NCBI RefSeq assembly: GCF_025751585.1
Contig: NZ_JAOWKX010000002.1
Span: forward strand, 341,662 to 405,661
DNA from: Fluctibacter corallii
GTDB lineage: Bacteria > Pseudomonadota > Gammaproteobacteria > Enterobacterales > Alteromonadaceae
Direction of reading: 5' to 3'
DNA: 64,000 bases
A model generated the notes under the pieces. The model ran no database searches and was not told the origin of the DNA. It saw nothing but the letters and a program-made list of their open reading frames with translations. Shown piece after piece: positions 58,689-64,000 of the stretch; the first letter of the stretch is position 1, and every line of letters starts with the position of its first letter. A program made the translations under genes and the position numbers.

Positions 58689-59704
58689 TAGAAGAATGCG
58701 CGCAAATCCATGTCTTTATACAAATGGCTTACGTCATCGGCATAACCATTGAAGGGCAATGTGGGAATGCGATTGCGCTCGAAAAGCCCACCACCCGTTA
58801 ATCGTCTTTCACTGGCTTGACTCCAGCGAGGATGATCGACTTCAGGATTCACGTTGGCGTAAAAACCATACTCTTGAGGAGCAAGAAGGTTCCACGTTGT
58901 CGGAGGTTGCTTATCCGTTAGGGTAATTTTTACCACGGATTTTATACTTTTGAATCCGTACTTCCATGGGACGACCAAGCGAATAGGGGCGCCGTTTTGT
59001 GGAGGTAGGGTTTTTCCATATAAGCCAACTGACATCAGTGTTAATGGGTGCATGGCCTCATCTAAGCGCAGTCCTTCTATATAGGGGTAGTCAATGCCGC
59101 CGCCGACAAACCGGTTCTTTTGCCCGGGCATTTGTTTAGGATCGTACAAAGTTTGAAAGGCAACATATTTTGCACTGCTAAGTGGTTTTGCATCACGAAT
59201 CAATTTGGATAGAGAAAATCCTAACCAAGGGATGACCATTGACCAGGCTTCGACGCAGCGTAAGCGATAGATGCGCTCTTCGAGTGTGTAACGATTAAAG
59301 AGCATGTCGTAATCTAGCGTAAGAGGAGACTCCACTAAACCGTCAATTGTTAGCGCCCATGGCTCAGTGACAAAGGATTGGGCGTTTTCGGCCGGATCAC
59401 GCTTGCTTGTACCGAACTCGTAAAAATTATTGTGGGTGGATACTTTGGAGAACGGCGTTAGCTTCTCGTCGGTAGACATTCTCGCATTCTTCTCAAACGG
59501 TAACTCCCTCAACGCTACGGCCTTGTTTTTATCTATTTTGTCAAACCAACCTAACGCGGCGGCATTAGAGACCGGAAATGCACTGGTTGCGCCGAGGATT
59601 CCCATGCCGGCTAAAATTTGTCTACGTGAGTAGTATACCTTCTCGTCGGTGATATCACTCTCTTTAAGCGTGTAGCGTTTAGCGCGTTTGATCAACATAG
59701 TCAT
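58688..59704 (-). CDS. msrP: Periplasmic methionine-sulfoxide reductase catalytic subunit MsrP
   Basis: Molybdopterin enzyme that reduces Met-sulfoxide in the periplasm. The 338-aa precursor carries a Tat signal ([19 protein letters not shown], with the twin Arg). The Mo-ligand Cys lies in [17 protein letters not shown]. Family motifs [28 protein letters not shown] and [29 protein letters not shown] are clear. It may start at the second Met (59698), which has better spacing from GGGGGG. It is followed by msrQ with overlapping codons. Confidence 0.94.
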   Translation of the reverse strand: MTMLIKRAKRYTLKESDITDEKVYYSRRQILAGMGILGATSAFPVSNAAALGWFDKIDKNKAVALRELPFEKNARMSTDEKLTPFSKVSTHNNFYEFGTSKRDPAENAQSFVTEPWALTIDGLVESPLTLDYDMLFNRYTLEERIYRLRCVEAWSMVIPWLGFSLSKLIRDAKPLSSAKYVAFQTLYDPKQMPGQKNRFVGGGIDYPYIEGLRLDEAMHPLTLMSVGLYGKTLPPQNGAPIRLVVPWKYGFKSIKSVVKITLTDKQPPTTWNLLAPQEYGFYANVNPEVDHPRWSQASERRLTGGGLFERNRIPTLPFNGYADDVSHLYKDMDLRAFF

Positions 59705-59833
59705 AACCCCCCAATTATTACGTCTTTTACGAATAGAGCGGCAAAGTTGATTAAAAATTTCTTTTTATTGGCAAAACGTGTGATTTGCTGTAAAAACTTT
59801 AGTGTTTATATTAAGTTAACGATAGGGATATCA

Positions 59834-60061
59834 ATGAAACCAGTATGGCAACTGTGCCTTTTTATCATATCTTTCGGGCTGAGCTTATTTAGCTGTTTAA
59901 CCTTGTTTAGTTTGGTAGTAACCATAAGTTATGCAGACGTGTCAGACACCCATTCAGGCGGGTATGTGATTGGCAAAATGTTGCTGATTATTATGTCGGG
60001 ATTATTAGGATTAAAAGGCTTAGCGGTAGTTCGACGCGGTCGAAAAAGAAGAGCTCACTAA
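59834..60061 (+). CDS. Small membrane protein of unknown function
   Basis: The 75-aa product from the ATG at 59834 has two hydrophobic segments (about 5-30 and 45-62) and a basic C-terminus (VVRRGRKRRAH). The frame is open upstream to 59747 but those residues look non-native. No family is recognised. A mismatch-bearing hairpin overlaps its stop. Confidence 0.5.
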   Translation: MKPVWQLCLFIISFGLSLFSCLTLFSLVVTISYADVSDTHSGGYVIGKMLLIIMSGLLGLKGLAVVRRGRKRRAH

Positions 60062-60073
60062 CATAGTAAGCTC
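60041..60073 (-). terminator. Putative terminator of the 60086-60508 gene
   Basis: GAGCT-ACTA and TAGT-AGCTC arms (60051-60073, one mismatch pair) are followed on the minus strand by TCTTTTTC. Confidence 0.4.
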
Positions 60074-60085
60074 AATGGTTGTTGG

Positions 60086-60508
60086 TTATTGATGATGAGT
60101 TATCGCGACAAACTGATCATATTTTGATACTTCAATGCCTAAGTAGTTGGCAATCAAAGTCTTATTATTGTTAATGACACGTACTAATTCTCTTGATTGC
60201 TCAAGTGACAGTTTCTCCTTTTTATCAAGCACAGCCATTGCATTTCGGTAATCTGGGGAGTCAGATAATGATACCAGTCCATTAATCGACACATTGCCCG
60301 CAGCAAACTCTCTATATCTTTGAGTCGCGTCGATATAATGACTGACTTCCATGCCTATCTCTGTTGCCAAACGTGCAGTCTGTTCATATTCTGCGCTCGA
60401 CAATGGGGGCGCGCTTGGACTTTGCAGCTGTGAAGATGCGGCGCTGATGCCTGAAGCTGATATTAGCGCAAAAAAGATGGCCGCATGTGTCGCTGATAGA
60501 TTTAACAT
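60086..60508 (-). CDS. Small exported protein, DUF4168-like
   Basis: The 140-aa precursor has a signal peptide ending near SAA (residue 25). The mature part is helical with YEQTARLATEIGMEVSHYIDATQRYREF and YRNAMAVLDKKEKLSLEQSRELVRVINNN, a pattern similar to DUF4168 periplasmic proteins. The match is weak and no function can be stated. It is alone between a small membrane gene and the dGTPase-like gene. Confidence 0.55.
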   Translation of the reverse strand: MLNLSATHAAIFFALISASGISAASSQLQSPSAPPLSSAEYEQTARLATEIGMEVSHYIDATQRYREFAAGNVSINGLVSLSDSPDYRNAMAVLDKKEKLSLEQSRELVRVINNNKTLIANYLGIEVSKYDQFVAITHHQ

Positions 60509-60639
60509 TTTTCATCCTTTGATTTTGTTAATGTGCATACGATAACGTATTAACGTATGTGTTCAGAGTAGCACGATTTTTGTGTAAGGGTAAATATCTA
60601 ACCCTGAGCTGTTTTGCGATTCGCCTAGCGTTCGAAAAA

Positions 60640-61965
60640 TTAAAGCTGTCCCGTTTCGGTGGCATAGTCTGATACGGGAAGAAAAAGGGTATTAAAAAGT
60701 TTGGCTGCGTAACCGTCAGTCATACCTGAAATGTAGTCTGCAATAACCCGATAACCTTGATCTCGTTCGCTTGCTTTTTCCCATCTTACTCGCGTTGATT
60801 CAGGCAGGAGTCTTGCAGGATCAGATGCAAACGCATCAAACAGATCAATAACAATCTTTTGTCCCTTGAACTCAATTCGTTGAATATCTGGATGACGAAT
60901 AACGCGTGTTAACACAAACTGTTTGAATACGTTAAGCGCCTGATGATAGGCGTCGGGCAGTGTCGCATTGTATTTGAGTAAATTAGCTTCAAATGCAGAA
61001 TCAGCCATGCCCACTTCAATCGCTGTGATAAATGCGTTGACTAGCGCCCCAATTCCTTCTTTGCGCTGGTGGTGTTCACAAAATAGCTGTACGCCAATTT
61101 GCTCTATATTATCGGCCAGCCAACAACGTTCAATGTGTTTTACGGGCTTTACTACCTCTTCAAAAAATTGAGCTCTGGTAATTAGCCCGGTAACGATGGC
61201 ATCTTCCATATCATGGATGCCATAAGCAATGTCGTCGGCTAACTCCATAACTGAGCAATCAAAAGATTTAAAACGCGTTTTACTGTGTCTGTTTGGGAAG
61301 GTGTCGTAAGACAATAGGTATTGCTTGTCAGACTCGCTAAGGGGAGCCAGTAGCCAATCAAATAGCTCGCTATCGCATTCATATAAACCTTTGGGTGGGC
61401 ACCAAGTTCCGGCATGAATAAAGCGACTGTTTGTTTCTGAGGTATATAACGAATCGTTCGTAAGCGAATTGATAGTATTTGGATATTTAACGAGTCCTAG
61501 CACGGTTCTGCGTGATAGGTTCATACCATACTCTAATGTATAGGGTTCAAGTCGGGTGACAATTCTAAACGTTTGTGCGTTGCCCTCAAACCCCCCGTGA
61601 TTCACCATTTTATGATGTAGCGCTATTTCACCGCCATGACCAAAAGGGGGATGCCCAATGTCGTGTGCTAAGCAAAGCGCTTCGATGAGGTTTTCGTCTA
61701 ATGCTACGTCTTCAGCGGTTTGAGGAAATTTACTGGCTATCTGCGCGGCGATACCTTGCCCAATTTGAGAGGCTTCTAGCGAATGTGTTAAGCGTGTTCG
61801 ATGAAAATCACTGAGCCCTACACCGAGAACTTGTGTTTTCGCTTGAAGTCGACGAAATGCAGCTGAATGAAGAATACGCGCCTTATCTCGCTGAAACGGC
61901 GTGCGATGATCGCCGTCGCGCCTAACTGGCGTTTGTTGTTTTCTTTCTAGCCACAATGGATTCAT
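60640..61965 (-). CDS. dGTPase-like HD-domain triphosphohydrolase
   Basis: The 441-aa protein matches the dGTP triphosphohydrolase-like family: RRDGDHRTPFQRDKARILHSAAFRRLQAKTQV, then HD-domain metal ligands in RTRLTHSLEASQIGQG, LCLAHDIGHPPFGHGGE, and the late Asp in DCSVMELADDIAYGIHDMEDA. Such enzymes cleave dNTPs to nucleoside and triphosphate and tune dNTP pools; some restrict phages. Length is near 440, as in the dgt-like branch rather than E. coli Dgt (505). Confidence 0.9.
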   Translation of the reverse strand: MNPLWLERKQQTPVRRDGDHRTPFQRDKARILHSAAFRRLQAKTQVLGVGLSDFHRTRLTHSLEASQIGQGIAAQIASKFPQTAEDVALDENLIEALCLAHDIGHPPFGHGGEIALHHKMVNHGGFEGNAQTFRIVTRLEPYTLEYGMNLSRRTVLGLVKYPNTINSLTNDSLYTSETNSRFIHAGTWCPPKGLYECDSELFDWLLAPLSESDKQYLLSYDTFPNRHSKTRFKSFDCSVMELADDIAYGIHDMEDAIVTGLITRAQFFEEVVKPVKHIERCWLADNIEQIGVQLFCEHHQRKEGIGALVNAFITAIEVGMADSAFEANLLKYNATLPDAYHQALNVFKQFVLTRVIRHPDIQRIEFKGQKIVIDLFDAFASDPARLLPESTRVRWEKASERDQGYRVIADYISGMTDGYAAKLFNTLFLPVSDYATETGQL

Positions 61966-62165
61966 TTTTGTATAGCCCTCAATGGTTTAATGGCGTTTAA
62001 TTGGGTAAAAATGTTACTATCGGATACATGCATTGGCAAATAGTGTGCGAGTTGATAAGAATACGCTGTCAGATTATTGATGTCACCTGAACAAACGTAG
62101 GGCGCTTTTGTCACGGTGAAAAGATACCGCCTGTTTAGAATGAAAATAAATGGAATGTAAATTAT

Positions 62166-62921
62166 ATGGAGATACTTCACGCGTTCGGTCTCACTCCGAT
62201 TCAATTAACTATTCTTGCATGTGCGGTGATCACCACAGGTATATCGAAGTCAGGATTTGCTGGCGGGTTAGGCGTGCTAACCATACCCATGTTGTCGCTT
62301 GTTATGAGCCCGATACTCGCGGTGTCATTAATGTTGCCAGTATTATTAGTTATGGACGTGTTAAGTATTCGTGTTTGGAGAAATCAATTCGATTCTCAGT
62401 TGCTTTACATACTCATTCCGGCGGGAATTATCGGCGTAATATTGGGCTATTTAACCTTTTCGTTTATCTCTGAAAATGCGTTAAAAGTGGTGCTAGGCGG
62501 GTTTACTTTAGCATTTGCTATAAACGGTTTATTTGCCAAAAGAGTAAAATCAATGCCTCTAGTCAGCGGGGGATATGGGTGTGGAATATTGAGTGGGTTT
62601 ACCAGCTTTATTGCCCATGCAGGCGGCCCACCGTTAAATTTCTTTCTATTGTCTTTAGGGTTAACTAAACAGACTTATTTAGCAACTGCGGTCATGTATT
62701 ACGCGGTTATTAACCTATCGAAAGTGCCAGCATATATTCAGTTAGGGCAATTTTCATTTAATCACGTGGTCATCGCCTTGTGCTTTATTCCATTGTCATT
62801 TGTCGGTGTGAAGTTGGGTGTGTGGATGCAAAGTAGGTTAAATGAAACATTGTTTTTTCGCGTTATCTATATACTGCTTATCGTATTGGGCATTGTATTG
62901 TTATCTTCAGGTTTATCGTGA
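62166..62921 (+). CDS. TauE/SafE family sulfite or organosulfonate exporter
   Basis: The 251-aa inner-membrane protein has about eight helices with the family repeats SKSGFAGGLGVLTIPMLSLVMSP and SGFTSFIAHAGGPPLNFFLLSLGLTKQTYLATAVMYYAVIN. Substrate is not shown; family members export sulfite, sulfoacetate or similar anions. It is convergent with a LysR gene only 17 bp away. Confidence 0.88.
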   Translation: MEILHAFGLTPIQLTILACAVITTGISKSGFAGGLGVLTIPMLSLVMSPILAVSLMLPVLLVMDVLSIRVWRNQFDSQLLYILIPAGIIGVILGYLTFSFISENALKVVLGGFTLAFAINGLFAKRVKSMPLVSGGYGCGILSGFTSFIAHAGGPPLNFFLLSLGLTKQTYLATAVMYYAVINLSKVPAYIQLGQFSFNHVVIALCFIPLSFVGVKLGVWMQSRLNETLFFRVIYILLIVLGIVLLSSGLS

Positions 62922-62938
62922 CGCGCCGCGCGCAGACC

Positions 62939-63868
62939 CTAATTAGGGTAGCGTAAATCAAACCGCGACGCATTGGCATCAATGCAGCGGATAAATTCTG
63001 CGAGTTTTCTGGGTTTGTTGTAGCCTTGGCGATAAACCAGCGAAATAGGAAGCCCCTCGTTAAACCAACCTGGCAATAAAATGGCGAGTTCACCGCGTCG
63101 AACATGCTCTCTTACCGTGAGCCAAGGAAGTTGCCCAATTCCTACACCTGACTTAATCATTTCAATTAGCGCAACAAAATCGTCACATTGAAAACTGTTG
63201 TTCATTGGAACCTGCGTAGTCTGGCGTTGATGTTTCAGCGTCCAATGGTGTTTGGAGGCTGCAAACATCTGTACGGCTCGATGCTGTGATAAGTCTTCAG
63301 GCTCAGTGATTGTGGGGTGATTTGCAATATAGTCAGGTGAAGCGACAATGACGCGGTTTGCTTGTCCAAGCGGCTTCACTATTAAGTTATCATTTTGGTG
63401 TGAGCCCATACGAAAGGCAAGATCGACCCCTTCTTTAAATAAGTCTTCGTATGAATACGACAACCTTAACGATACAGACACATCGGGCCATTGGTTCATA
63501 AACTCTGGTAGCAAATTGGACGAAATAAACCTGCCCAAAGCCGGTGGTGCAGCGAGACGCAAATGACCTGCGACATGATCTTGCATCGTTCGTATGTCAT
63601 TAACCAAATGCGATGCGTCTTCAAGCAACACCGTTGCACGTTGATAGAGTAGGTGGCCCACCTCTGTTAGCCTGACCACGCGTGATGTGCGTTCAAATAC
63701 CGGCGTGCCTAATACGTCTTCTAACTTGAGGATCTCTTTACTGAGCTTTGACTTAGCCATGCCCAGTTGTTCACTGGCTCGCGTAAAATTTAAGTGCTCA
63801 GCGGTGACAACGAAATAGCGTAGGGAAGATAACTCTATTGTTTCTATATCCATAACGATATGTTTCAT
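62939..63868 (-). CDS. LysR-family transcriptional regulator
   Basis: The 309-aa protein has an N-terminal winged HTH (LRYFVVTAEHLNFTRASEQLGMAKSKLSKEILKLEDVLG) and a periplasmic-binding-like effector domain. A second Met at 63853 could be the start. It is divergent from an alcohol-dehydrogenase-like gene at the right edge, its probable target. Confidence 0.9.
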   Translation of the reverse strand: MKHIVMDIETIELSSLRYFVVTAEHLNFTRASEQLGMAKSKLSKEILKLEDVLGTPVFERTSRVVRLTEVGHLLYQRATVLLEDASHLVNDIRTMQDHVAGHLRLAAPPALGRFISSNLLPEFMNQWPDVSVSLRLSYSYEDLFKEGVDLAFRMGSHQNDNLIVKPLGQANRVIVASPDYIANHPTITEPEDLSQHRAVQMFAASKHHWTLKHQRQTTQVPMNNSFQCDDFVALIEMIKSGVGIGQLPWLTVREHVRRGELAILLPGWFNEGLPISLVYRQGYNKPRKLAEFIRCIDANASRFDLRYPN

Positions 63869-63975
63869 AAATGTATATTGTTCTGAATATGCTAATGATT
63901 AATACTTTTTTCAAGGTGTGACTTCAATGCTATTGCGTTGGTGTTGCAATGAATCATATTGGGAGAAATAGTAAA

Positions 63976-64000
63976 ATGATTAAAGCCTATGCCGCGATGT
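63976..64000 (+). CDS. Start of a zinc-type alcohol dehydrogenase (partial)
   Basis: Only MIKAYAAM can be read before the window ends. That N-terminus is typical of NAD(P)-dependent zinc alcohol dehydrogenases of the CAD/YahK group, and GGGAG lies 10 bases upstream of the ATG. The identity is tentative given eight residues. Confidence 0.5.

Noticed and set aside
61962..62204. Open frame of 80 codons on the minus strand ending in a 4-bp overlap with the dGTPase-like gene
   Set aside because: It overlaps the start of the divergent TauE gene, has no family likeness, and its sequence looks like translated intergenic DNA.

Overview
The window looks like a stretch of chromosome from a marine gammaproteobacterium of the order Alteromonadales (Alteromonas/Glaciecola-like). 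The basis is gene order and protein family resemblance: gyrA-serC-aroA-cmk-rpsA-ihfB-lapAB-pyrF, lrp-ftsK-lolA-rarA-crcB-serS, tusDCBE next to a yccA-type BI-1 gene, uvrY-uvrC-pgsA, hdfR beside maoP, tamA-tamB and msrPQ are all gammaproteobacterial arrangements. Genus cannot be fixed from the sequence alone.

Layout. 1-19000 is core genome: DNA topology, serine/aromatic and pyrimidine synthesis, ribosomal protein S1, IHF, LPS assembly control (LapAB), alanine dehydrogenase divergent from Lrp, chromosome segregation (FtsK), lipoprotein export (LolA), replication rescue (RarA), fluoride export, SerRS and tRNA 2-thiolation (Tus). Two identical tRNA-Ser(UGA) genes follow. 19776-27102 is an accessory block: a TonB-dependent receptor, a membrane-anchored AraC-type regulator, then a tight three-gene unit of a diheme cytochrome c, a MauG/cytochrome c peroxidase-like diheme protein, and a parallel beta-helix protein ending in a monoheme cytochrome c domain. 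27100-30600 holds a small zinc-ribbon gene and uvrY-uvrC-pgsA.

30670-31290 is a tRNA operon (Gly-Cys-Leu). Its first gene is preceded by two 110-bp tandem units, each starting with the 5' 29 nt of tRNA-Gly and continuing into unrelated sequence. Directly downstream of tRNA-Leu lies an AT-rich accessory island (31419-35300): a KAP-type P-loop NTPase, a Cys-rich unknown protein and a decayed membrane/coiled-coil gene. A 494-aa protein of unknown family follows. 37000-40640 is a minus-strand operon of RimK-type ligase, aspartoacylase-like hydrolase, MscS-like channel, RimB-like retropepsin and a DUF1439-like protein. 40700-53100 is mostly envelope and ion homeostasis: HdfR, MaoP, MscS, ZntB, OMPLA, MgtE, TamA and TamB. 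A large 7TMR-DISM hybrid kinase overlaps the tamB 3' end in antisense.

56050-57000 is a decayed region with a perfect-core LexA box and a broken DUF1579-like gene. It is followed by a YchJ-like SEC-C protein, a SulA-like gene behind two abutting LexA-like boxes, msrQ/msrP, small secreted or membrane proteins, a dGTPase-like HD hydrolase, a TauE/SafE exporter, a LysR regulator and the first codons of a divergent alcohol-dehydrogenase-like gene.

The best candidates for undescribed biology are the beta-helix/cytochrome/MauG operon, the tandem tRNA-Gly 5'-half units, the KAP island at tRNA-Leu and the 494-aa orphan protein. All calls rest on reading the sequence; no database search was run.
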